DNA from: Acanthosepion esculentum
Lineage: Eukaryota > Mollusca > Cephalopoda > Sepiida > Sepiidae
Reading direction: 5' to 3'
DNA length: 64,000 bases
NCBI GenBank assembly: GCA_964036315.1
Contig: OZ038510.1
Location: forward strand, 81,291,083 to 81,355,082
Shown here: piece by piece, positions 53,950 through 64,000 of the stretch
How positions within the stretch are numbered: the first letter of the stretch is position 1
Layout: each line of letters begins with the position of its first letter
The notes under the pieces: generated by a model
Database searches by the model: none
What the model was told of the DNA's origin: nothing
Seen by the model: only the letters and a program-made list of their open reading frames with translations
Made by a program: the position numbers and the translations under genes

Positions 53950-54262
53950 TGTTATGATTACATTCTTTCCTTACTTGTCTGGCTGTTAATTTTGGATTGT
54001 CTACCAAGACTATGACGATCTTTCTTTCATATCTTTTGTTAAACTTTTGCGGTTTTCTTTTGTACTTCAAACACTTCCACGCGAAGCAAACGTCGTTTGG
54101 GTGGTTTGAACACTGTTTCTGGAAATTTCCAACTATCTGTCGTCGAGTCAATTCTCCCTTCAAACTCATAACCTTTTGTCTTTGTTTCAGCAGGAATTTA
54201 AGCCCTGATTTTACTGTAAAGAAAGCAAGGTAATGTTTAACTACAATGACTTGCAATGGCAC
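53950..54262 (-). pseudogene. probable Tc1-like transposase N-terminal fragment
   Basis: The minus frame contains MSLKGELTRRQIVGNFQKQC, KRKPQKFNKRYERKIVIVLV and DNPKLTARQVRKECN. A basic linker followed by (D/N)P.LTARQ(I/V)...(E/K)... matches the second helix-turn-helix of Tc1-like transposases. No catalytic residues are present. Identification is by pattern only. Confidence 0.45.
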
Positions 54263-54590
54263 CTGGCACTCATGTCCATAAGATGGAACAATTTCTACTT
54301 AGAAATCGGCATATTATCATGACTTTATCATCTCACATCTTTCACTGGTACAATAGTTTTGCATGGCGTTGTTTTATCCATTTGAGGTTGCTTAAAGTGG
54401 TCTGTCTTCTGCTACACGGTTTGTGGAACTCTCTTCTGGCCCCATGCGTACCAGCCAACAATGATGTTCAAAAATTTAAATGCAATGTCAATCGTTCTCT
54501 ACTTCACTTTTTTTAAAATTCTTTCACACTCAATAAACACTTGTATCTTAGTGGCTTTATTGCCTTGCTTGAAAATGATAAAAAGGATTA
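54256..54590 (+). pseudogene. LINE ORF2 C terminus with tail
   Basis: LLHGLWNSLLAPCVPANNDV then QKFKCNVNRSLLHFF and a stop resembles the ..LWNSLP..C.P....QKFKCNVNR.L end of the Jockey/CR1-like LINE here. It is followed by the conserved tail CTTAGTGGCTTTATTGCCTT and GCTTGAAAATGATAAAAA. Confidence 0.65.
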
Positions 54591-54599
54591 TTATCATTT

Positions 54600-55055
54600 T
54601 AGGTATGTTACCCAAAACCTTTGTACGCTAGTGTATACTTTCAGATTTAGAGCTTTAATAACGATCTGTTTTGCCCCCGCTCCCCATAAAAAAAACAGAC
54701 TATTTAAAAAATATATATTTATTTTACCTCGGATCCATGAAATCACTTGGCAACTCTTGGAAGATCCTTATCTGGAGATTGCGAAACACAATGCCAAGCC
54801 AGCCAGCCGAGGTAGTAACGGAAGCGTACGTTTTGAGGCCGCCGTACAATTTAACAACCACTAAGCTTTGACGAGGGAAGGAGATTTATGGCAGTCTCTA
54901 TGAAGGAGAAGGGTGATGGCGGTTGAGATGGAGGTGCGACTCTGACAGGCAGTGTTTCCCGTAATAAACCAGGTTAATTAAAGTCAATAGTCCCGTTTAA
55001 ATGACTCACACATGAGCAGGCATAATTCGATACGTACAAATGTGCGAGATGTTCG
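54600..55055. other. unassigned stretch
   Basis: A 107-codon plus frame from 54541 runs out of the LINE tail and has no domain. No repeat is recognised. Confidence 0.35.
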
Positions 55056-55059
55056 GGAC

Positions 55060-55068
55060 GTTTGGCAA

Positions 55069-55139
<71 letters not shown>

Positions 55140-55174
55140 TGAACAGACTGAGATAGATAGATATGAACAGACTG

Positions 55175-55219
<45 letters not shown>

Positions 55220-55230
55220 TGAACTGACTG

Positions 55231-55278
<48 letters not shown>

Positions 55279-55290
55279 TTGAACAGACGG

Positions 55291-55346
<56 letters not shown>

Positions 55347-55358
55347 TTGAACAGACGG

Positions 55359-55394
<36 letters not shown>

Positions 55395-55406
55395 TTGAAC
55401 AGACGG

Positions 55407-55442
<36 letters not shown>

Positions 55443-55467
55443 TTGAAAAGACATAGATATATAGTTT

Positions 55468-55519
<52 letters not shown>

Positions 55520-55699
55520 TGAACAGACTGAGATAGATAGATAGATAGATAGATAGAAACAGAGTACGAGAGATAGATGTGAATAAACTTTGATGGATAT
55601 GAACAGGCTCCGATATATATGAATAGAATGTGATAGATAGAAAGAAAGAAAAGTAGTTTAGATAGATAGATAGATAGATAGATAGATTTGAACAGACGG

Positions 55700-55747
<48 letters not shown>

Positions 55748-55833
55748 TTGAACAGACGGAGATAAATAGATAGATAGATAGATAGATAGATTTGAACAGA
55801 CGGAGATAAATAGATAGATAGATTTGAAAAGAC

Positions 55834-55871
<38 letters not shown>

Positions 55872-56000
55872 GCATAGATAGATATAGCTCCGATATATAT
55901 GAATAGAATGCGATATATATATATATATATATAGATAGATAGATAGATAGATAGAAATATACTGCGATATGTAGATAGTTAATGAATACACTTAAATAAA
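55060..56000. repeat. compound (GATA)n microsatellite region
   Basis: GATA arrays alternate with spacers TATGAACAGACTGA and TTTGAACAGACGGA about ten times, giving a higher-order repeat. Frames of up to 335 codons (IYLSIYLS) are artefacts. The spacer is the inverse of the one at 18.0-18.8 kb. Confidence 0.95.
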
Positions 56001-56055
56001 TAAATAATTAGATAGATATGAATAGAGTGTGATAAATAGAAACCATGAAAAGAAG

Positions 56056-56057
<2 letters not shown>

Positions 56058-56128
<71 letters not shown>
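56058..56128. repeat. (TA)n microsatellite
   Basis: TA array within GATA-rich surroundings. Confidence 0.95.
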
Positions 56129-56131
<3 letters not shown>

Positions 56132-56199
56132 CTGCGCTAGATAGATAGTTATGATAGACTGCGATAGATATTAATATGCTCCGATACATATGAACAGAC

Positions 56200-56385
56200 T
56201 AATGAGATAGATAGATAGATAGACAGACAGATAGATAGATAGATAGATAATGTTGATAGATAGACAGATAGATACATAGAGAGGAAGAGGGTGAGATAGA
56301 TAATGAAAAACAGCGATACAAGATTGATATCTTTTTACACACAGAGACACACGCACACACACGCACACACACACACACATACAAT
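56200..56385. repeat. (GATA)n and (AC)n microsatellites
   Basis: Short GATA/GACA runs followed by an imperfect AC array. Confidence 0.9.
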
Positions 56386-56639
56386 TATTGGCCACTAAAT
56401 TCAGTACACGTAAACAAATACTGTTTTAATCTACTTTCTATTCAGCCTATGACGTCGCTGCAGTTTAATGGATCCAGACATTTAATGCTGCTCAAGGGCA
56501 CCAACTGAATTTCATTTCATGCATTATTTGAGGGAAAGATTAATAAGGTGATTCTGAACATGGAATGTTTGTTGTTACCAGACGGCTGTATACAAATATT
56601 TCAAAAGCTTCTGATCTACTAAGATTTTCACTCTTTGCG

Positions 56640-57010
56640 ATCTCGAAGATTTTATCAAAATGATAGAAAGAAAAAAAAATATTGCTGTGAGCAGCAATTC
56701 ATTGTGCGAAAATCCTTCATTAATAAACGTGAAAAAAGAAGAATGGCCAATAACAAGGCAGAATTTGTTGGAAGAAAAAACGGAGGTATGCAGAAGAGCA
56801 TATTTGGAAGCACAACACTTCGAACCTTGAATCAAACGAGCTACAGCAGCAGAAGACCACGCCTGCTGCCACTCTTATCAGATAAGAAACCAAGCCGCAA
56901 ACACTCATAAAATATTGACAATAGAAGACTGGAAAAACGTTGGTCTGATGAGTCCCGATTTCTATTGCGATAATCCGACGGTAAGGCTTCAATTTGGCAT
57001 AAACACCTTG
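56640..57010 (+). pseudogene. Tc1-like transposase fragment
   Basis: One frame from 56635 reads ANNKAEFVGRKNGGMQKSIF, SSRRPRLLPLLSDKK and, past a stop at 56908, NRRLEKRWSDESRFLLR and SDGKASIWHKHLD. The order SRRPRL.PLLS, W...DW, W-SDESRF and DGR..IW is that of the central region of Tc1-like (DD34E) transposases, with the first catalytic Asp in SDES. In-frame stops make it dead. Confidence 0.7.
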
Positions 57011-57189
57011 ACTTATTCGGTTGCTAAACGTGGTAGATTAATGGTATTAATATAGTTTTATTTGTATTCATTGGACCCTTGGTATCAATATAAGATCGTT
57101 GTTGATATGAAGTAGCCTATCAAGGTAGTGTGTCTGATTACGGGCCTCAGTTTATGACGACGATGCACCTACCGTCTGGTAGACATGTC

Positions 57190-57350
57190 TAGCAAAACAA
57201 CAGACAGTGTCACAAATGAAGATACTTTCCAAAACAAAACTACTCTCATTTAACCGCCATAGACATTGCTTAACTTCGATAACCGAATTATAGATGGTAA
57301 AAGAATCGAGGGTAAACATCGTGTAACCAACTTAGTGATTCTGGGTTTGT
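57190..57350. repeat. duplicated segment also at 57890-58080
   Basis: CACAAATGAAGATACTTTCC, AAAACTACTCTCATTTAACC and TTATAGATGGTAAAAGAATC occur in both places, and inversely at 16900-17000, next to the other RT copy. It includes GCTTAACTTCG, which is the inverse of the 5S-like GAAGTTAAGC. Confidence 0.6.
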
Positions 57351-57359
57351 TTCGCGAGG

Positions 57360-57850
57360 TCTAACGCTTGACGCGTTGACGTCCATCAGTTAATATGTAT
57401 ATCAAGTTCTTGATAATAACGGCTCTGAATATGTCGAAGTCGTTTGACAAGGTTTGGAGCGCTGGTCTTCTGTGCAAGGTTCAGTGATACGGTACTCCAG
57501 GACGATTGTCTGATTTAATCCGATCGTTCCTATCAAATCGTGAAATGGAGGTTGTTTTGAACTGGTTAGCTTCCTTTTCTTTCACACGGACACTGATGTC
57601 CCCAAGGCTATACCCTGGGCCCTACGCTGTTTCTTATCTTATCAATGATCTTCCTGAGGTTATCAGTTCCCAAGTAGGTATTTATGCAAATGACACTACC
57701 ATTTACTTCTGTCTCAATAGCAAATCCCTCAGACCTGACAAAGTAAATCTGGCTGCTTCTCTTGAAAAAGACCTCCAATCAGTTGTTAATTAGGACAGGA
57801 AATGGCTTGTAAATTTTAACGTCTCCAAAACAAAGCTTCTCCAAATGTAT
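57360..57850 (+). pseudogene. LINE reverse transcriptase core (sister of the 16.4-16.9 kb copy)
   Basis: NMSKSFDKVWSAGLLCKV, then after a stop LSDLIRSFLSNREMEVVLN, YLINDLPEVISSQVGIY and ANDT (from 57683; ADD in active enzymes), NSKSLRPDKVNLAASLEKDL and, after another stop, KWLVNFNVSKTKLL. Both this and the minus-strand copy share the ANDT change and the same in-frame stop after CKVQ, so both descend from one already dead copy. Confidence 0.75.
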
Positions 57851-57879
57851 ATATATATATACGCACACAGAGAGTGTGC

Positions 57880-58085
57880 AATTGATAAATGTCACAAATG
57901 AAGATACTTTCCAAAACAAAACTACTCTCATTTAACCGCCATAGACATTGCTTAACTTCGGTAACCGAATTATAGATGGTAAAAGAATCGAGGGTAAACA
58001 GTGATTAACCAACTTAGTGATTCTGAGTTATGGCTTCTGTTTCGCGAGGTCTAATGCTTGACGTCCATCCCTTAATATGTATATC
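57880..58085. repeat. second copy of the 57.2-57.35 kb segment
   Basis: Matches 57190-57420 including TTTCGCGAGGTCTAA and GACGTCCATC. Confidence 0.6.
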
Positions 58086-58089
58086 AAAC

Positions 58090-58350
58090 TCTTCACGGCT
58101 AGGACCCGCCATGTCACTTACATAATAGTAAACCACCGACATTCCCTTCGTATTCCATCGGCGAGAAGTAACTTCCACTCAAACAGCTTCTGGCCTGTGG
58201 AACAGACACCGAAGAGAATATTTCCCTGATCACTACAATCTTAACCTTTTCAAGTTTAAAGTCAGCTGTTATCTTCCACTTCCATCCATATAATCTACCC
58301 CTTAACTCAACACTCTACCTAGAGTGGCTCCCGGGCCTTGTACAGAATGA
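58090..58350 (-). repeat. family C copy
   Basis: In reverse: TGACATGGCGGGTCCTAGCC, CTGTTTGAGTGGAAGTTAC, GAAAAGGTTAAGATTGTAGT and CCACTCTAGGTAGAG, matching 2280-2780. Confidence 0.6.
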
Positions 58351-58383
58351 AAAAAGAAGTAAAAAGAAATCTAAGCCGAAACA

Positions 58384-58480
58384 TATTTCTTTGTATTGCA
58401 GGTTACTTGCAGTAAGATGCGTTCTTAACAGTCCCCCATCCAAATACTGACCGGGTCGACAGTGCTTAACTTCATTTACC
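58384..58480 (-). pseudogene. 5S rRNA-like segment
   Basis: Minus strand: GAAGTTAAGCACTGTCGACC, CGGTCAGTATTTGGATGGG and GGACTGTTAAGAAC match 5S rRNA from about nucleotide 45 to 100. Its 5' part overlaps the start of the plus-strand RT-coding fragment at 58460. Confidence 0.6.
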
Positions 58481-58720
58481 GAATGATAGATAGCAAAATA
58501 ATCAGCGGTGAAAAGCGTGTTGGCTTCTCTTTCGCGAGGTCTACCGCTGACGTGTTTACGTGCGTCACTGCATATGCATATCAAGCTTTTGATAATAACG
58601 GTGAAGGTCGATCTGTAGCTCTGGATATATCGAAGTGGTTTGACAAAGTTTGGCGCGCTAGCCTTCTACGCAAGCTCCAGGCATACGGTACTACAGAACG
58701 ATTGTCTGTCTGTTATTTAA
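58460..58720 (+). pseudogene. LINE reverse transcriptase N-terminal blocks
   Basis: RVGFSFARSTADVFTCVTAY, AYQAFDNNGEGRSVALDISK and WFDKVWRASLLRKLQAYGTT. These are RT blocks F..ARST.D and ALDISKAFDKVWH..LL.KL of Jockey/CR1-like LINEs, with the first catalytic Asp in LDIS. The fragment ends in a family I-like sequence at about 58735. Confidence 0.75.
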
Positions 58721-58734
58721 ACACGGAGATATAT

Positions 58735-58830
58735 TTTCTGTTTTCTTTTTGAAATTTTAAGTTTGATGAATTGGATCGTGATTACGATTCCAATGTAATC
58801 AATTATAACCATAGAAAATTAGTGTTTGAG
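58735..58830 (+). repeat. diverged family I fragment
   Basis: TTTTCTTTTTGAAAT, TGATGAATTGGATCGTGAT, ACGATTCCAATG and CATAGAAAATTAGTGTTT parallel 23.5 and 26.87 kb. The core has lost its first base. Confidence 0.5.
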
Positions 58831-58895
58831 CCTATTATATGGTATTTTTGCTCTGTTTTGTACATAGAGCTCTAACTGTATTTTTTCCTCTTGGA

Positions 58896-59401
<506 letters not shown>

Positions 59402-59510
59402 CACAGAGGGTGCAATGGATAAATTGTCTTCTAAATTACGCCAAAATGAAAATTTCATCTTAACTAATATATTTACTAATGATCGTCAACGTCCTTAAGG
59501 TGCATGCCAT

Positions 59511-59514
59511 AAAA

Positions 59515-59555
<41 letters not shown>

Positions 59556-59848
59556 AAAGAAAAGAAAGAAAGAAAGAAAGAAAGAAAAGAAAAGAAAGAA
59601 AGAAAGAAAGAAAAGAAAGGAAAGAAAGTAAGAAAAAAGAACCACTGAAAGAAAGAAAAAAGAGTGAAAGAAAGACTGAAAGAAAGAAAGAAAGAAAGAA
59701 AGAAAAGAAAGAAAGACTGAAAGAAAAGAAAGAATGAAAGAAAGAAAGAAAGGAAAGAGAAAAAAGAAACACTGAAAGAAAGAAAGAAAAAAGAAAGAAA
59801 AAAAGAAAAGAAAGAAAAAAGAAAGAAAAGAAAGAAAGAAATAAAGAA

Positions 59849-59884
<36 letters not shown>

Positions 59885-60230
59885 AAAGAAAAGAAAGAAA
59901 GAAAGAAAGAAAGAAAAGAAAAGAAAGAAAGAAAGAAAGAAAAGAAAGGAAAGAAAGTAAGAAAAAAGAACCACTGAAAGAAAGAAAAAAGAGTGAAAGA
60001 AAGACTGAAAGAAAGAAAGAAAGAAAGAAAGAAAAGAAAGAAAGACTGAAAGAAAAGAAAGAATGAAAGAAAGAAAGAAAGGAAAGAGAAAAAAGAAACA
60101 CTGAAAGAAAGAAAGAAAAAAAGAAAAGAAAGAAAAAAGAAAGAAAAGAAAGAAAGAAATAAAGAAAAGAAAGAAAGACTGAAAGAAAGAATGAAAGAAA
60201 GAAAAAAGAAAAGAAAGAAAGAAAAAAGAT
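59511..60230. repeat. (GAAA)n polypurine region with a 329-bp duplication
   Basis: About 720 bp of nearly pure purine. AAGAACCACTGAAAG at about 59637 and 59966, and GAAACACTGAAAG at about 59766 and 60095, show a direct duplication offset by 329 bp. The F/L/S-rich minus frames (273 and 159 codons) are artefacts. Confidence 0.95.
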
Positions 60231-60329
60231 TTTTAGCTCAAAATGCTGAGTTAGGCCTATACTATATAAATCGACCCACAATAATTGCTTTGGTCAGTAG
60301 TTACACTCAGTTGAATCTTTCACGTACGT

Positions 60330-60800
60330 TGATACGCCATGAGCAGTTATGAATGTACGTGAGAGATTCATGGAAGATTGAAGTTTATAAGCAGTAAATT
60401 CGACCTTGCCAACCGAACGATCCTCAGTGGCCGAATCGGTTAAGGCACGACAGGCTATATGACGGTTCCGTATAGGATACAGGTTCGAATCCTATCGAGG
60501 ATGAATATTTTCAATGAAAATTTCTCTGACATTCAGGCCGGTAAATGTTATTTAATACTGTTTATTATAAACAGAGCATTTACTTAAATACTTGTATCTA
60601 TAAAAAGAATGTTAAACATAAAAATGTCTTCAAATAATCGTCGGACTTTGTCCATGTCATAATGTGTGACGTCATTTGTTTACATTTGATACGCCATGAG
60701 CAGATATGAATGTACGTGAGAGATTCATGGAAGATTGAAGTTTATAAGCAGTAAATTCGACCTTGCCAACCGAACGATCCTCAGTGGCCGAATGAAAAAT
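60330..60800 (+). repeat. family E tandem dimer
   Basis: GTGAGAGATTCATGG at about 60358 and 60716 gives the same 358-bp period as at 17.1-17.7 kb. The first unit has a complete tRNA-like segment. The second stops inside it (CCTCAGTGGCCGAAT) and runs into (TA)n. Confidence 0.7.
60421..60501 (+). tRNA. class II tRNA-like sequence, diverged
   Basis: TCCTC pairs with GAGGA, TGGCCGAATCGGTTAAGG forms a D arm, and CAGGTTCGAATCCTA a mostly paired T arm. The anticodon stem is mismatched. Same source as 17402-17483. Confidence 0.55.
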
Positions 60801-60812
60801 ACCTATAAAAAT

Positions 60813-60819
<7 letters not shown>

Positions 60820-60880
<61 letters not shown>

Positions 60881-60905
60881 GTGTGTGTGTGTATATATAT
60901 ATAAT
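60820..60905. repeat. (TA)n/(GT)n microsatellite
   Basis: TA array with a short GTGTG tract. Confidence 0.95.
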
Positions 60906-60909
60906 GTGA

Positions 60910-61525
60910 CAGCTTGCTAGACGTGCCGTAAGTGGTGTACATTAATGTTAGAATGCTATACCACTTCTTTACAACTCAGTGGTAATGGTTTGCATTTTAT
61001 ACTCACCATGTAAGTCGACCGCGAGTTTTGGAAAGACTTTTTAGGCTTGAAAACTCGACTTCTACACCGCAGTATATGGTATTTCAAATTAATTCATGTA
61101 AGAAAAAAAAAGTTATGATCAAATTCAATGAATAATGAAATAGATGAATATCGACGTCAAGAAATAAAAGTTTTAAAAGTTTAAGTTAGAATTCCAATGA
61201 AAAAATAAACAACTTTTAAAAATCTTTTCAAGCAAGACATTTATTCAGAATAACGTTGAAACATAAAATAATAAAATCACAAAAACAAAAGAAAAATTGA
61301 ACAGAATTAAATTAAAATTGAATTAAAGAAGAAGCCATTTTTTTTTACAAAAGAAAGCACAAAAATTTTAATATAAAAATGCCCACCATAAAGAATTAAA
61401 AAAAAAATGGCCGAATACATTTTTAAAACCAGGGTAAATGAAAGAAATATAGTGAAATTGAAAGTTTTCTACAATACTGAAACATTTTTCTTTACAATTG
61501 AAAAAAAAATCAGCATCTGGATGTT
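60910..61525. other. unassigned AT-rich stretch
   Basis: A-rich DNA with no recognisable gene. Confidence 0.35.
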
Positions 61526-61529
61526 ATAT

Positions 61530-61690
61530 TATTAAAATAAATAAAATATGTTATATTATTAAAATAAATAATGTTATAACTATATATAAATAATATATAA
61601 ATAACTATATATAATAATGTTATATTATTAAAATAAATAATGTTATAACTATAAATAATGTTATATTATTAAAATAAATAAAATATGTTC
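61530..61690. repeat. AT-rich minisatellite
   Basis: TGTTATATTATTAAAATAAA occurs four times with AATGTTATAACTATA variants between. Confidence 0.85.
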
Positions 61691-61699
61691 ACATGTTCG

Positions 61700-62425
61700 T
61701 CGTAGTCTATGAATATAGAGTCCAGCGCAGTACGTAATCTGTTCAATGAAACAACGTTAAAGACTAACACTCACGAGTCAGACACTCTACTGAATCTGAC
61801 TATATTGCCAATACCACCAGCAGCTGTTCCGTAATTCTTCACTCTTCGATATCAGAGGTTGGCAGTGAATATTCGAATAAAAAAACATGGCCGCCTTTAT
61901 ACACGTAGTATTGAATATTTTGAGCCTTCTGATTGGTTAACTCTTCTATTAGTGAACTATAAAATGAGTCAGCTCATTTTGGCTGGCTCACTAGTACACC
62001 AAGGTACCCAAAAACTCCAACAAAATAAACTTATACAATATCAATCTCAAAAGCCATTCACAGTGGTTTTAGGTTTAATATGTGCTCAGTAAATGAAGTT
62101 AGGCTATCATATACAACAACCTGTACCAAAACTACATATGGTCACATCACTTGTATATGATGACATTATTTCAGTTAGTGTAATAGCGACTGGACGCGAT
62201 GTTTGCTGTAGCATTAATAGAATAATGAATTTGTGTTACTATTTTATTAATTTATATTAATTTCTGTGTTAATATGCCAAATATATTCACCAAACACAAG
62301 TTTTTTTGACCTCCAATACACTTCTGGAGGTACAGTAAGTGATGTACAGTAACTGTTAGGGATGCTGTTTCACTTGTTTAAACCTCGGTGGTAAAAGTTT
62401 GCATTTTATACCCACCATATCAGTC
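61700..62425. other. unassigned stretch
   Basis: A 77-codon frame at 61859-62092 has no domain I recognise. No repeat is seen. Confidence 0.35.
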
Positions 62426-62429
62426 AAGC

Positions 62430-63210
62430 TTCTAATTTTGGAAATATTCTTGAGGTAATAGAAATTTGGCCCTGGAGAAGGATACAAAGAATTGAATGTA
62501 CCGAACATGTGAGCAACGACAAAGTTTTAGAGAAAATGGAAGCATAAACGACCATCGGGAAGAGACAGTTGAAATCTCTAGGGCACATAATGAGAAAAGA
62601 CGGCTTGAAACATTTGATACTCACATGACAGATTGAAGGAAAGAAAGACCGAGGAAAACAACGCATAATCTACCTCGAGAACTTGACTAACAAATGAAGA
62701 AGAGGCTTGGAGGAAGTGAAATGTGTTTGTACTGAAGAATTTAACTGTATTGAAAATAGAAGCTTGTGTTTAGGATTTGAATGTCAGGTTAAATTTCTGG
62801 AAGGCATAGTGAACACAGAGGGCTTAGAGAATTTGACACGCTCAGGAGATAGTGAAACCAAGAAGGGCATAGATAAAGATAAAGTAATCTACCCAATGAG
62901 TTTGTATAAATGGATGGCAGAGCATATAGTCAGATAGAAATGAAGGAGACAAATGAAGAAGAAGATGCAGTAGCAATGTGGTTCTATTGAAGAATTCTGC
63001 GAATACCATGAATTGAACATGTAGGTTGAAATTTCTGGCAGACCTAATATGGAAAAAAGGGCTTAGAGAATTTAACACTCTCAGGATATATTGAAAGCAT
63101 GACGGGGTAGAGGTAAACTTAAAGAATCCTACCTAACAAAAATAATATTTGTGGTTAGTATTAGAATCAGAGTTGATATTTATGGGCGATATATTGATGA
63201 AAAAGGGATG
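62430..63210 (+). pseudogene. tandem RTE-like LINE C-terminal remnants
   Basis: The first unit (62465-62700) reads WRRIQRIECTEHVSNDKVLE, KRQLKSLGHIMRKDGLKHLI and EGKKDRGKQRIIYLENL. A second (62700-62940) reads CQVKFLEGIVNTEGLENLTR and KVIYPMSLYKWM. A third (62950-63130) and a trace at 63160-63210 (VDIYGRYIDEKG) repeat the LGH.MR.EGLENL block in increasingly decayed form. Frames shift often, so none is functional. Confidence 0.6.
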
Positions 63211-64000
63211 GTGAAGGCCTACAAATCATTAGTCTTTTCTTATGATACAGCGATATATCGTTGATTGGGGCATATTTTTGCAATAATGGAGTCAGGTATC
63301 GAACGCTTGACTATATGAATATTACCTGCATTTTATTTTTTACTCACTCAGGTACCGATGTTTTGGAGACTGAACCTTAATTGCTACTCTTTGATAAAAA
63401 AAAAATACAAAACAAAAAAAACAAAAAAAACGGAACCACTGCGTTTCGAACCCGTTGACAATTGATAAAAAAAACCCCCAAAACTTCTTATTTGCTTGAA
63501 TAAAATCAGGATAAAATGTGGGCTGAAAACTTTACCAAAGACTCTAGAGTAAGACGTATTGAATCATCTATTTACCTTATTTTATCTTTTTAGTGGTAAT
63601 GTTCAAAAAATTGTCGGTCTCTTGGGTTCATTATGCGATGATGGATATAGGAATGATAGCATCATTTTAGATTATCCATTTTCCATATCATTTTTCTCCT
63701 CCCGGAAGATTACATTTACCGGAAATCGTCACTAGGCTTCCCCACTCCCACCAAAACAAAAACAAAAACAAAAATATAATTCTGGGTAGGGCAACATTCA
63801 ACAAAATCGCGATTTGTTTCTTTCGTATAATGATACACTGTTTTCCTAGGTTTGTTTTCGTTTTTCGTTCGACGTGTTTTGGACGTCATTACCTTCTAAA
63901 CTGTTCCCCACAAAAAAATTGTTTTTAAGACTGCGAAAGGAGATGTTATCGCCAGTTATTTTCCCGCTTATAGGGAGAGAAAAAACACCTTGGCTGCGGA
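63210..64000. other. unassigned stretch at window end
   Basis: No recognisable gene; short A-rich runs near 63400. Confidence 0.35.

Noticed and set aside
54984..55991. A 335-codon minus frame (IYLSIYLS)
   Set aside because: Produced by GATA tetranucleotide arrays.
56942..56965. CTGATGAGTCCCGATTTC, resembling a hammerhead core
   Set aside because: It encodes the SDESRF motif of the Tc1-like transposase in frame, and no stem II partner or GAAA follows.
59460..60281. A 273-codon F/L/S-rich minus frame
   Set aside because: Produced by GAAA repeats; also duplicated in register with the 329-bp repeat.

Overview
This window looks like intergenic or intronic DNA from an animal genome dominated by repeats. 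I could not support any intact host protein-coding gene. The mixture of several tRNA-derived SINE-like families, decayed LINEs of at least three kinds, Tc1/mariner relics, 5S rRNA-derived repeats and very many long (TA)n, (TATC)n and (GAAA)n arrays suggests a lophotrochozoan. A cephalopod such as an octopus is my best guess; this is inference from repeat style, not from a diagnostic gene. Every long open frame in the window is produced by a tandem repeat.

Layout. 0-10 kb: dispersed repeats (called C, D, F, G and J here), a hAT-like MITE, SINE fragments and an apparently intact hammerhead ribozyme downstream of a tRNA-like sequence. 10-17 kb: a tandem cluster of five 5S rRNA-like units, RTE-like reverse transcriptase scraps, and a long minus-strand LINE ORF2 relic with repeated 3' tails. 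17-31 kb: a tandem repeat carrying a class II tRNA-like sequence (family E), compound microsatellites, a nested LINE, an internally deleted mariner with plant-type termini, foldbacks, more hammerhead motifs and a small mariner MITE. 31-35 kb: a 2.9-kb array of 32/21-bp units inside a SINE. 36-40 kb: LINE endonuclease-like relic, a deleted mariner with 67-bp inverted repeats, and a trimer of SINE A. 40.3-50.2 kb: about 250 copies of a 36-bp repeat inside a duplicated element. 50-64 kb: SINE clusters, D repeats, a third tRNA/hammerhead unit, Tc1 and LINE pieces, microsatellites and a tandem RTE remnant.

The most interesting structures are these. (1) Small composite elements have a tRNA-like Pol III promoter directly followed by a minimal type I hammerhead. 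Three copies are visible: one core is intact, and the two related copies each carry a different single core change. (2) Other dispersed families have CUGANGA...GAAA hammerhead-like folds, often in inverted pairs with target-site duplications. (3) Two very large arrays have each grown inside one member of a tandemly duplicated pair, with an unexpanded sister immediately upstream. (4) There is a tandem 5S-derived repeat. (5) There is a mariner with Stowaway-like ends and a transposase resembling the plant DD39D type.

Nothing here forms an operon or pathway. Its interest is in mobile and satellite DNA biology. Family letters (A-J) are labels used only in this report. Identities rest on reading by eye; no database search was run.
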